In this document: piece after piece, positions 55,339 to 64,000 of the stretch
Numbering within the stretch: position 1 is the first letter of the stretch
Layout of the letters: every line of letters begins with the position of its first letter
NCBI RefSeq assembly: GCF_003148765.1
Contig: NZ_QGGV01000006.1
Coordinates: 124,001 to 188,000, forward strand
Direction of reading: 5' to 3'
Length of the DNA stretch: 64,000 bases
Source: Silicimonas algicola
GTDB taxonomy: Bacteria > Pseudomonadota > Alphaproteobacteria > Rhodobacterales > Rhodobacteraceae
The notes under the pieces: generated by a model
Told to the model about the DNA's origin: nothing
What the model saw: only the letters and a program-made list of their open reading frames with translations
Database searches by the model: none
Translations under genes and position numbers: made by a program

Positions 55339-56862
55339 TCAGCCCCCGGCCTTTTCGGCGTCGCCGGAGCCCCTGCCGAACCGGCCCATCAGCGGCAGAA
55401 GGACGACGAGGAACACGGTCACGCCGATGATCCAGAGCGACGGCGCGCGCTCGACGAAGATCATGAACGACCCGCGCGAGATCGTCAGCGTCTGGCGCAG
55501 CGCCTCTTCGGCGAGCGGTCCCAGCACCAGCGCCAGCACCAGCGCGGCGGGCGAGAAGCCGTAGAGCCGCATAAAGAACCCGACGAACCCCGCCGCGAAC
55601 ATGATCCAGGTTTCGACGAAGCTCGAATGCACGCTGAAGGTGCCAAGCGCGCAGATCACGACCACGACGGGGCCGAGGATGCGGTAGGGCACCTTGATGA
55701 TCTGCACGAAGAGTGGGATGGCGAAGATGTTGATGGCCAGAAGCACCATGTTGCCCAGGTACATCGACGCGATCAGGCCCCAGGCCAGTTCCGGGTTCTG
55801 CTCCATGAACAAGGGACCGGGACGCATCCCCCAGAGCAGGAAGGCGGCGAGAAGCACGGCGGTCGAGGCCGATCCCGGAATGCCGAGCGTCAGAAGCGGG
55901 ATCATCGCGCCCGACGAGGCCGCGTTATTCGCCGTTTCGGGCGCGACGAGGCCCTGCATCTCGCCCTTGCCGAACTTCTCGGGCGCCTTCGAGATCGAGC
56001 GTTCGAGGGAATAGGCCATGAGCGAGGCGATGGTCGCCCCGGCGCCGGGGATGACGCCGACCACGAAGCCAAGGATCGACCCGCGCACCATGGTCCAGCG
56101 GGTCGAGATCCAGTCCTGCGCCGTCGGCCAGAACCTCTCTTCCTTGTCGTACTGCACGATGCCGCCCGTCCCGGTGCGGTGCAGGCCGTTGTAAAAGGCG
56201 TAGAACAGCTCGCCCAGGCCGAAGAGGCCGATGGCGACGGGGATGAAGTAGATGCCTCCGATCAGCTCGGCCGACCCGAAGGTATAGCGGCTCTGCCCGG
56301 TCTCAAGGTCGACGCCGACGGTGCCGAGCGCGAAGCCGATCAGGGCCGATATCACGCCCAGCTTCCAGTTCTCGCCGATCATCACGATCAGCGTCAGCAT
56401 CCCCATGACCGCCAGCAGGAAGTACTCGGGCGGCCCGAAGCTGCGCGAGACCTGCCCGAAGAGCGGGGCGAGGATGGTGATCAGGATGACGCCCACGGTG
56501 CCTCCCACGAAAGAGGCCGCCGCCTGCATGACGAGCGCCGGCCCCGCGCGGCCGTTCTTCGCCAGCGGGAAGCCGTCGAAGGTCGAGGCGACCGTGGCGC
56601 TTTCGCCCGGCGTGTTCAGCAGGATCGAGGTGATCGTGCCGCCGTACATCGCGCCGTAATAGATCGCGGCCAGCATCATCACCGCGCCAATCGGGTCCAT
56701 CCCGAGCGTCACGGGCAGAAGGATCGCGAGGCCGGCCGAAGGGCCGAAGCCAGGGATGACGCCGACCACCATGCCCACCATCGCTCCCGCGAAGAGGTAG
56801 ACCAGGTTCATCGGTGTCACTGCGACCGAGAAACCCATGAAGAGGTCGGAGAAGATGTCCAT
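55339..56862 (-). CDS. tctA: Tripartite tricarboxylate transporter large permease TctA
   Basis: A 507-residue permease with about eleven to twelve membrane segments and the family blocks VGVIPGFGPSAGLAILLPVT and GTITSILLNTPGES, plus the second-half repeat GVIPGAGATIASLMAYSLE. It is the ion-coupled large subunit of a binding-protein-dependent secondary transporter for carboxylates. It lies 38 nt behind tctB and just before the Ldh2 dehydrogenase gene. Confidence 0.95.
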   Translation of the reverse strand: MDIFSDLFMGFSVAVTPMNLVYLFAGAMVGMVVGVIPGFGPSAGLAILLPVTLGMDPIGAVMMLAAIYYGAMYGGTITSILLNTPGESATVASTFDGFPLAKNGRAGPALVMQAAASFVGGTVGVILITILAPLFGQVSRSFGPPEYFLLAVMGMLTLIVMIGENWKLGVISALIGFALGTVGVDLETGQSRYTFGSAELIGGIYFIPVAIGLFGLGELFYAFYNGLHRTGTGGIVQYDKEERFWPTAQDWISTRWTMVRGSILGFVVGVIPGAGATIASLMAYSLERSISKAPEKFGKGEMQGLVAPETANNAASSGAMIPLLTLGIPGSASTAVLLAAFLLWGMRPGPLFMEQNPELAWGLIASMYLGNMVLLAINIFAIPLFVQIIKVPYRILGPVVVVICALGTFSVHSSFVETWIMFAAGFVGFFMRLYGFSPAALVLALVLGPLAEEALRQTLTISRGSFMIFVERAPSLWIIGVTVFLVVLLPLMGRFGRGSGDAEKAGG

Positions 56863-56899
56863 CGGGTCGGCTCCGGGGGGCTGCGCGCGGCGCGGTGTG

Positions 56900-57343
56900 T
56901 CAGAGGATCTCGAACAGGCCCGGAGGCATGCCCGCGTTCAGAAGCTGGTCGAAAAGCAGGTAGACGCCCGTCGGCACGAGGAACGAAACCGCCACGTTTG
57001 TGATGTGCCGGCCGCGATTGAGCAGGGCGAGCGCCACCAGAAGGAAGATCACCGTCGCGACGAAACCGCCGAAGAGGCGCAGAAGGACGGCATAGCCGAC
57101 CGCCAGCACCATCAGCACCAGGACGTCGGACCAGCGCGTCTCCTCCTCGTCCTGGGGCGTGGCCGATCGCATCTCGTCCAGGATGGCCCAGATCAGGGCG
57201 ACGATGGCCATTCCGCCGATCATACGGGGAAAGAAGCCGGGTCCCAGCCGTCCGGTGCGCGTCATGAAGTTGAGGTCGGCGAAGGCGACGTAGCTGTAGA
57301 ACACCGCCCCCGCCAGCAGGACGACCAGATAGCCGATGCGCAT
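56900..57343 (-). CDS. tctB: Tripartite tricarboxylate transporter small permease TctB
   Basis: A 147-residue membrane protein with four segments: residues 5-22, 42-60, 78-108 and 118-135, separated by short polar loops, as usual for TctB. RTGRLGPGFFPRMIGGMAIVALI is the family signature. It lies between tctC (73 nt upstream, with a hairpin) and tctA. Confidence 0.9.
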   Translation of the reverse strand: MRIGYLVVLLAGAVFYSYVAFADLNFMTRTGRLGPGFFPRMIGGMAIVALIWAILDEMRSATPQDEEETRWSDVLVLMVLAVGYAVLLRLFGGFVATVIFLLVALALLNRGRHITNVAVSFLVPTGVYLLFDQLLNAGMPPGLFEIL

Positions 57344-57369
57344 GGATGTCTGCCCTCGAGAAGGAAAGG

Positions 57370-57395
57370 CCGGCCACCCTGTGCGGGGTGGCCGG
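57370..57395 (-). other. Intercistronic hairpin after tctC
   Basis: CCGGCCACCC and GGGTGGCCGG form a perfect 10-bp stem with a 6-nt loop, beginning 20 nt after the tctC stop. It lies before tctB and lacks a U-run, so it would raise tctC expression over the permease genes by stabilising the upstream mRNA or attenuating read-through. Confidence 0.7.
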
Positions 57396-57415
57396 ATCGC
57401 GTTAGCCGGACGGGT

Positions 57416-58408
57416 CTACTGCACCGCGCCGACGGATTTCAGGACCTCTTCGAAACCGTTCTTGGTTTTGGTCAGGAAGGTCCGGAAGTCCTCGCCATAG
57501 ATCACCGTCGGCGTGAGGGTGTTCGAGGCGATATATTCTTTCCATTCAGGGGTATCGACGACCTTCTTCATGGTCTCGATCCACCATTCCTGCGCCTCGG
57601 CCGGAGCGTCCGGCGCCAGGATCAGGCCGCGCGGCATCGACACGCCGATGTCGTAGCCGATGTCGCCCATGGTCGGCACGCCTGCGAGAGCGTCCGGGAT
57701 GTTCTGGCCCGAGAAGACGAGGGGGCGCAGGTCGCCGGATTCGATGAGGCCCAGGATCTCGCCCGGGTTACCCACCATTGCGTCGAGTGCGTTCGACAGA
57801 AGGGCGGTCGTCTGTTCGGACATGTCGTTGAACGACACGTAGTCGAACTCGAAACCGGCCGCCTGAGCGAAAAGCGTCGGCACGATGAAGTCGACGTTGA
57901 CCGTGCCCGTACCGCCGATGTTGATCGGGTTCTCCTTGGCGTAGGCGATGAACTCCTCGATGTTCTGTATCTCGGATGAACCGTTCACCACGAGAACAAG
58001 ATCGTCCGTGGCCAGAAGCGCCACAGGCGTGAAGTCCTCGGGCGCCCAGCCCGTGTCGGCCTGAAGCGGCGTCGTCACGAAACTGCCCGAGGTCGTCGAG
58101 ATGCCGTAGGGGTTCCCGGCCTGGCTGGCGAGGTAGCCCCAGCCGACGGCGCCCGATCCACCGGCGCGGTTTTCCACTTTGATGTCACCGGGATAGAGAT
58201 CGTACTTGTTGAGGATCTCGACGATGCTGCGGGCCATGATGTCGTTGCCGCCGCCCGGTCCGAAAGCGATGGTCCAGTCGAGCGTTTCGTCCGCAGACGG
58301 GTAGTCCTGCGCTGCTGCCATCCCGGCAAAGGCGAGGGGCACGGCGACCGCCGCGGCCATCGCCGTCCCGAAGATCCGCCGCGCGGCGGTGTGAGCCATG
58401 AAGTTCAT
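57416..58408 (-). CDS. tctC: Tripartite tricarboxylate transporter binding protein TctC (Bug family)
   Basis: A 330-residue periplasmic binding protein of the Bug family. The signal peptide runs to about residue 33 (AAVAVPLAFAGMAAA). Family features: WTIAFGPGGGNDIMARSIVEIL, ENRAGGSGAVGWGYLASQ and a Bug-type acid-contact loop VFSGQNIPDALAGVPTMGDIGYD. Bug proteins bind mono-, di- or tricarboxylates; the exact ligand is not predictable. It is the first transport gene after the FCD regulator, 53 nt downstream. Confidence 0.92.
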   Translation of the reverse strand: MNFMAHTAARRIFGTAMAAAVAVPLAFAGMAAAQDYPSADETLDWTIAFGPGGGNDIMARSIVEILNKYDLYPGDIKVENRAGGSGAVGWGYLASQAGNPYGISTTSGSFVTTPLQADTGWAPEDFTPVALLATDDLVLVVNGSSEIQNIEEFIAYAKENPINIGGTGTVNVDFIVPTLFAQAAGFEFDYVSFNDMSEQTTALLSNALDAMVGNPGEILGLIESGDLRPLVFSGQNIPDALAGVPTMGDIGYDIGVSMPRGLILAPDAPAEAQEWWIETMKKVVDTPEWKEYIASNTLTPTVIYGEDFRTFLTKTKNGFEEVLKSVGAVQ

Positions 58409-58461
58409 TTGGGTCCTCCTCCCTGATTTGTTCGTTGTGGTGCCGTCTTGCGAGACGGTCT

Positions 58462-59142
58462 TCATCCATTGAGCGTCTCGAGCAGACGCCGCTTGCCGTT
58501 CAGGTGATGGTTCCGTCCTTCCGTTCGCGCAGTCTCGACGTCGCCCGCCTCGATGGCGGCGAGGATGCGGCGATGTTCGGCGTTCGAAACGACGAGCGAG
58601 GCCAGCCCGTTGAGGACGCGCAGCCGGAAGAGCCGCACCTCCTTGCCGAGCGCCACGTAGAGCGACCGCGTGCGTTCGAGCCCCGCCACGGCCGCGATGT
58701 GGTCGTGGAAGGCGAGGTTCGCGGTGAAATAGCTGTCCTGGTCGTCACCGGCGATGAGGTCGTCCATCGTGTCGACGAGGTCGCGCAGATCCGCCCGGAT
58801 GTGCGCGCCAGGCATCGCGGCCACGGAGGCGCAGAGCTCGCCCGCCATGAGCGCCCGCAGGTCGTAGAGTTCGAGTGCATCCTCGAGGGACAGCTTTCGC
58901 ACATAGACGCCCTGGTTCGCCACGGCCCGGACGAGCCCCTCACGCTCCAGCGACCTTGCGGCCTCCCTTACCGGACCGCGGCTGACACCCATCTGACGGG
59001 CGAGGACGATCTCGTTCAGCCGTTCGCCGGCCTCGACCTCGCCGCCCAGGATCATGCGCTCAAGCTCGTCGCGCACCTCCTGCACGAGGGGGCGCTGGCG
59101 GAACCTCTGCGCTGTTTCCGGGGTGCCATTGGCATTCTGCAT
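58462..59142 (-). CDS. GntR-family regulator, FCD type (next to tctC)
   Basis: A 226-residue regulator with winged helix LNEIVLARQMGVSRGPVREAARSLEREGLVRAV and an FCD domain with the metal-type histidines in LAFHDHIAAVAGLE and AEHRRILAAIEAG. It is related to the regulator at 49729-50427. It is cotranscribed with tctCBA and divergent from the SDR gene at 59244, with a candidate site at 59170-59190. Confidence 0.88.
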   Translation of the reverse strand: MQNANGTPETAQRFRQRPLVQEVRDELERMILGGEVEAGERLNEIVLARQMGVSRGPVREAARSLEREGLVRAVANQGVYVRKLSLEDALELYDLRALMAGELCASVAAMPGAHIRADLRDLVDTMDDLIAGDDQDSYFTANLAFHDHIAAVAGLERTRSLYVALGKEVRLFRLRVLNGLASLVVSNAEHRRILAAIEAGDVETARTEGRNHHLNGKRRLLETLNG

Positions 59143-59169
59143 GACCGGATCACAAGGCAGCGATTGTCG

Positions 59170-59190
59170 ATTGTCAACAATATTCTGTTG
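59170..59190. promoter_or_regulatory. Overlapping inverted repeats, candidate FCD-regulator operator
   Basis: ATTGT-CA-ACAAT (59170-59181) overlaps CAACA-ATATTC-TGTTG (59175-59190). The gap between the divergent FCD regulator and SDR genes is 101 bp, so binding would affect both promoters. The 10-mer TGTCAACAAT within it is the same as at 50456-50465. Confidence 0.6.
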
Positions 59191-59243
59191 AATGATGAAT
59201 CCCTCAACGTTACTTCGATCCCACGCAATCGGGAGGATACAGC

Positions 59244-59984
59244 ATGGCGAACGGCACTCTGGCGGGGCGCACCGCCTTCGTTTCCGGCTCTGGCCACAAC
59301 ATTGGTCGCGCGATCTCGGTCCGTCTCGCGGAGATGGGATGCAACGTCGTCGTCAACGGCTCGCGGGACGAAGACGCCTGCAAGGAGACGGCGCGTCGGG
59401 TCCAGGCGGCAGGCGCGTCGGCCCTCGTTCTGATGGGCGACATGGGCAGCGCCGGGGACGTCGAGCGGATCGTGGCCGCAGCCCTCGAACGGTTCGGGAC
59501 GGTCGATATCGTCGTGAACAACGCGGCCCGCCGTCCGCACAAGCCGTTTCTCGAGACGACGGACGAGGACTGGGACGCGGTGATCGACGTGGCGCTGACA
59601 GGGGCTTTCCGAGCCTGCCGGGCGTTCCTGCCCGGCATGGTCGAGCACGGCTGGGGGCGGATCGTCAACTTCGCCGGGATGAAGGCGATCCACGGCTATT
59701 TCGAGGGCGCCCCGATCTCGGCCGCAAAACACGGGGTCTGGGGTCTGACAAAGGCGTTGTCCGAAGAGTTCGCGCCCAAGGGGATCACCGCGAACATCGT
59801 ATCGCCGGGGCAGATCAGGTCCGAGGATGTGGACGCCGACGACCCGTCACGGGCGGCGAAGATTCCCGCCGGCTTCATGGGCACGCCCGACGACATCGCC
59901 GCGACGGTCGCCTTCCTCGCCTCGCCCGAAGCGCGGTTCCTGACGGGGCAGATGATCGCGGTGAACGGCGGGCAGGAGACCTAG
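59244..59984 (+). CDS. SDR-fold protein lacking catalytic Ser and Tyr
   Basis: A 246-residue classical-length SDR. The cofactor motif is VSGSGHNIGRAIS (TGxxxGIG with changes) and NNAARRP matches NNAG. At the catalytic Ser strand, IVNISS is IVNFAG; at YxxxK the sequence is ISAAK, so Ser and Tyr are replaced while Lys remains. The C-terminus (FLTGQMIAVNGGQ) is standard. A good GGGAGGA precedes ATG 59244. It may bind cofactor or ligand without normal redox chemistry, or use a different mechanism. It is divergent from the FCD regulator. Confidence 0.85.
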   Translation: MANGTLAGRTAFVSGSGHNIGRAISVRLAEMGCNVVVNGSRDEDACKETARRVQAAGASALVLMGDMGSAGDVERIVAAALERFGTVDIVVNNAARRPHKPFLETTDEDWDAVIDVALTGAFRACRAFLPGMVEHGWGRIVNFAGMKAIHGYFEGAPISAAKHGVWGLTKALSEEFAPKGITANIVSPGQIRSEDVDADDPSRAAKIPAGFMGTPDDIAATVAFLASPEARFLTGQMIAVNGGQET

Positions 59985-60985
59985 CCGCCGCTCGGCTCGG
60001 CCCGCCCGGCGTTCAGCGAGGCAAGCGCCGCCGCCTGTCGTTTCGCAGTTCTGTAGCGCGCGAATTGCGTGTCCGCGATGACGCCGATCAGGATGACGCC
60101 CCCCATCACCGCGAAGTTCAGCGACGACGGGATGCCGAGCAGGTTCACGAGGTTCTGGAGCACCTGGAGGAGGATCACGCCCAGGACGACGCCCACAATG
60201 GAGCCTTCGCCGCCGCGCAGGGAAAAGCCGCCGAGGACCGCCGCCGCGATGGCGTAAAGCTCGTAGAAGCTGCCGTGCGAGGCAGGGTGGATCGACCGCG
60301 TGTACATGGCGAAGAACACCGCCGAAAGGCCGGTGAGGACCGAGCAAATGACGTAGGCCAGGATGATGACGCGCGTGGTGTTGATACCGGCAAAGCGCGC
60401 CGCCTCCTCGTTCTTGCCGACAGCGAAGAGGTGGCGGCCGAAGACCGTCCGGTGCAGCAGGAACCACGACGCCACGGCGACGACTCCGAAGGCGACGATG
60501 GAATGCGGCACGCCCGAGGTGCGGCCCGAGATCACCCATTCAAGCCAGGGGAAACTGTCTCCGAAGGAAAATCCGGCGGTGCCGTCGGCGGTGTAGAAGC
60601 GTGCGATGCCGCGATAGATCAGAAGGCCGCAGAGCGTCACGACGAAGGGCTGGAGTTTCATCTTCGTGACCAGGAGGCCGTGCAGAAGGCCGATCACAGC
60701 CCCCAGGACCATCACGAGGACCGTTGCGATGGGCCAGGGCACACCCTGGTTCACGATCATGTCGACGAAAAGGACGCCGAGAAGGGCGATGACCGAGCCG
60801 ACCGACAACTCGATGCCCGCCGTCACGATGACGAAGGCCTCGGCGATCGAGAACAGGCCGAACAGCCCGATCAGGTTCGCCGTGTTGGCGAGGTTGATGG
60901 GCGAGAGGAACCTGGGGTTCAGGGCCGCGACCACCGCCGCCACCGTCAGGACCAGCACCGCCAGCCCGATATCCTTCTTCTGCAC
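59981..60985 (-). CDS. Sugar ABC transporter permease (second cluster)
   Basis: A 334-residue RbsC-type permease with about nine membrane segments: TAGIELSVGSVIALLGVLFVD, LLVTKMKLQPFVVTLCGLLIYRG and AAAVLGGFSLRGGEGSIVGVVLG are typical. The start is GTG 60985 with GGGAGA 8 nt upstream. Only one permease is present, so it should work as a homodimer, unlike the first cluster. It lies 22 nt behind the ATPase gene and shares a CTAG stop with the convergent SDR gene. Confidence 0.9.
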   Translation of the reverse strand: MQKKDIGLAVLVLTVAAVVAALNPRFLSPINLANTANLIGLFGLFSIAEAFVIVTAGIELSVGSVIALLGVLFVDMIVNQGVPWPIATVLVMVLGAVIGLLHGLLVTKMKLQPFVVTLCGLLIYRGIARFYTADGTAGFSFGDSFPWLEWVISGRTSGVPHSIVAFGVVAVASWFLLHRTVFGRHLFAVGKNEEAARFAGINTTRVIILAYVICSVLTGLSAVFFAMYTRSIHPASHGSFYELYAIAAAVLGGFSLRGGEGSIVGVVLGVILLQVLQNLVNLLGIPSSLNFAVMGGVILIGVIADTQFARYRTAKRQAAALASLNAGRAEPSGG

Positions 60986-61007
60986 CGTCCGCGTCTCCCG
61001 TCCTGCG

Positions 61008-62504
<1,497 letters not shown>

Positions 62505-62526
62505 GGATCTTCCTTGCAGGATGAAA

Positions 62527-62565
62527 CGGGCTGCGCGTGACGAGTGTCTCGCCCGGCGCAGCCCG
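62527..62565 (-). other. Intercistronic hairpin after the second-cluster binding protein gene
   Basis: CGGGCTGCGC and GCGCAGCCCG are exact 10-bp complements around a 19-nt loop. The stem starts 21 nt after the binding-protein stop and ends about 22 nt before the ATPase GTG. Confidence 0.65.
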
Positions 62566-62586
62566 CCGCAAGCGGGGAGGACACCG

Positions 62587-63534
62587 CTATCCCGAAATGC
62601 GCGCCTTCAGTTCGGCCTCGAACGCGTCGACGTTCGACTGGTCGATGACCTTGGTCGGCACGATGATGAGCCCGTCAGCCGGCACGCCAGAGGTGTCGCC
62701 CTCCAGGTAATCGGCCATGAGGTGCATGCCCTGATAGCCCCACTGGTAGGGATCCTGAACCACCGTCCCGGCAAAGGAGCCTTCGCGCACCGCGCCAAGC
62801 GTCACCGGATCCTCGTCGAAGGCGATGACGGTGATTTCACCCAGTTTTCCAGCTGCTTGCAGGGCTTCGTAGATCTTGGGCGGGTTGTAGGAATAGAAGC
62901 CGACCATGCAGTTGATGTCCGGGTTCGCCGCCAGCACGTCATCGACGTTCGAGCGCGCACGGGCGAAGTCCACGTCGTCGCCGCGCACGTCGACAAGCTC
63001 GATGCCCGAGCCCTCGACCGCCTGGCGGAAACCCGCGATGCGCTCGACGGCGTTGTCGGCGCCGAGGAAGCCCACGAAGCCCATGCACTGGCCTCCGTCG
63101 GGTAGCGCTTTCTTGGCGATCTCGCCCGCCTGCACGCCGGCGTCGGTGTTCGACGAGCCGAGGTAGGCGATGCGCTCGCTGTCGGGCGCGTCCGAGTCGG
63201 TGGTGAAGAGCGGGATCTGGCTCGCGATGCGGTTGAAGGCGTCGATCGACGTCTTGGGATCGACCGACGAGATCATGATGGCGTCGGTGCCTGCGGCCAC
63301 GAGGTCGTCCATCAGCGCGTTCTGAAGTGCTGCCGTCCCTTGCGCGGGATAGCGGAACTGAAGGTCATAGTCGGGCAGCTCGGCCTGCGCTGCGGCGACA
63401 CCGGCCTCGGCCAGCTTCCAGAAGTCCGAAGCCGCGTTGACCACGAAGGCGAGTTGCGGCTTGTCCTGCGCCGCAGCGCCGGTAGCCAGTGCCGCGGCCA
63501 TGCAGGTCGTGGCGAACGTTCTTGCGAATGTCAT
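62587..63534 (-). CDS. Periplasmic sugar-binding protein (second in tandem)
   Basis: A 315-residue type I periplasmic binding protein with signal peptide MTFARTFATTCMAAALATGAAA (cleavage near residue 22). FVVNAASDFWKLAEAGVAAAQAELP, ALMDDLVAAGTDAIMISSVDP and IAFDEDPVTLGAVREGSFAGTVVQDPYQWGYQ are typical of ribose/xylose/YtfQ-like proteins. It follows another binding-protein gene by 94 nt and precedes the ATPase gene. Confidence 0.9.
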   Translation of the reverse strand: MTFARTFATTCMAAALATGAAAQDKPQLAFVVNAASDFWKLAEAGVAAAQAELPDYDLQFRYPAQGTAALQNALMDDLVAAGTDAIMISSVDPKTSIDAFNRIASQIPLFTTDSDAPDSERIAYLGSSNTDAGVQAGEIAKKALPDGGQCMGFVGFLGADNAVERIAGFRQAVEGSGIELVDVRGDDVDFARARSNVDDVLAANPDINCMVGFYSYNPPKIYEALQAAGKLGEITVIAFDEDPVTLGAVREGSFAGTVVQDPYQWGYQGMHLMADYLEGDTSGVPADGLIIVPTKVIDQSNVDAFEAELKARISG

Positions 63535-63592
63535 TTGTTCCTCCCTGACCGGGGTTGTCCCGGGTCGTCGTGTTGAGCGTGTGAGGCGGGGC

Positions 63593-63609
63593 CCGGCCGA
63601 TGGGGCCGG
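63593..63609 (-). other. Hairpin between the two tandem binding-protein genes
   Basis: CCGGCC (63593-63598) and GGCCGG (63604-63609) form a 6-bp core stem, 19 nt after the stop of the first binding-protein gene; more G/C pairs can flank it. It is weaker than the other three such hairpins. Confidence 0.45.
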
Positions 63610-63628
63610 ACCCTGCCTTGTCCTGCGA

Positions 63629-64000
63629 TCAGTTGTCCTTGCAGAACCCCGGATCGTCCTGGTTGCAGACGTCGAGCCCGGTGTAGAGCGGATCCTCGAC
63701 CGTCTGACCCTCGATGAGCTGGATCATCACGTCGGGCGCCTTGTAGCCCATCTCGAACGGACGCTGGCCGACCTGGGCGTGGCTGCGCCCGTCGCGGAAG
63801 GCTTGCGTCTGCGGCGGCAGGGTGTCGCCCGCGATGATGATGAGCTCCTTCGAGTTAAGCTTGTCCATCACCTGGTCCGTGACCTGCGAATAGGCCTGCG
63901 GCGCGAACTGGGCCCAGCCGCCGACGAGGATGAAGGCGTCGAGGTCGGGGTTCGCGATGAAGGTGTCCGCCATCTGCTGGTTGGCGAGGTCGGCCTGGTC
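63629..64000 (-). CDS. Periplasmic sugar-binding protein (first in tandem, 5' part missing)
   Basis: The C-terminal 123 residues of a type I periplasmic binding protein; the start lies outside the window. NPDLDAFILVGGWAQFAPQAY, ELIIIAGDTLPPQTQAFRDG and VGQRPFEMGYKAPDVMIQLIEGQ match the C-terminal lobe and hinge of sugar-binding proteins. The ending DVCNQDDPGFCKDN has two cysteines that could form a disulfide. It is clearly different from the next binding protein, so the operon encodes two. Confidence 0.87.
   Translation of the reverse strand, partial: DQADLANQQMADTFIANPDLDAFILVGGWAQFAPQAYSQVTDQVMDKLNSKELIIIAGDTLPPQTQAFRDGRSHAQVGQRPFEMGYKAPDVMIQLIEGQTVEDPLYTGLDVCNQDDPGFCKDN

Overview
The window is GC-rich, gene-dense chromosomal DNA of an alphaproteobacterium, most likely Rhodobacteraceae (Roseobacter group). 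This rests on gene content and order (alr, radA, cvpA and purF in line; DUF1467; methylmalonyl-CoA epimerase; TctABC and sugar ABC operons) and on the protein sequences, not on a database search. No rRNA, tRNA, CRISPR array, insertion sequence or prophage gene was recognised.

Layout. 1-10642 is almost all minus strand and is housekeeping: lipoprotein export (lolD partial, lolC/E), a DUF2199 protein, purF, cvpA, radA, two membrane proteins of unknown role, and an alr-mlaE-mlaF operon. 10782-20347 mixes a phosphatase, a GST, an MscS channel, a DUF3179 protein, a secreted lipase, carB and a GT87-like glycosyltransferase. 20446-27030 is plus strand: a CPBP membrane protease homologue, a cyanide-insensitive type cytochrome bd oxidase with a 31-residue third subunit, aspS, a DUF1993 protein and a GNAT acetyltransferase. 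27105-29020 holds a probable restriction-modification pair (BglII/BstYI-like nuclease and MT-A70 methyltransferase) separated by a hemerythrin gene. 29088-36875 is mixed metabolism (response regulator, epimerase, nitroreductase, deacetylase-like hydrolase, trpA, ychF).

From 36879 the window becomes accessory and catabolic. A sugar ABC operon with a lactonase-type amidohydrolase and an FCD-type GntR regulator faces an SMP-30 lactonase across a perfect palindromic operator. A 0.5-kb palindrome-rich gap precedes a 1087-residue secreted beta-helix protein with a Glu/Pro/Val repeat and its own strong terminator. Next come matB with a second FCD regulator, facing a CoA-transferase, enoyl-CoA hydratase, thioesterase and class V aminotransferase operon; then a TctCBA-dehydrogenase operon with a third FCD regulator, facing an SDR that lacks the catalytic Tyr. 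The window ends in a second sugar ABC operon with two tandem binding proteins, the first cut by the window edge.

Themes visible in the sequence: each of the four solute-binding-protein genes is followed within about 20 nt by a GC hairpin before the next cistron; three convergent gene pairs share one CTAG as both stop codons; two SDR-fold proteins have lost the catalytic tyrosine; and two of the FCD regulators lie next to the same 10-mer TGTCAACAAT. Functions come from motif recognition and family knowledge; substrates of the transporters and CoA enzymes are inferred and not settled here.
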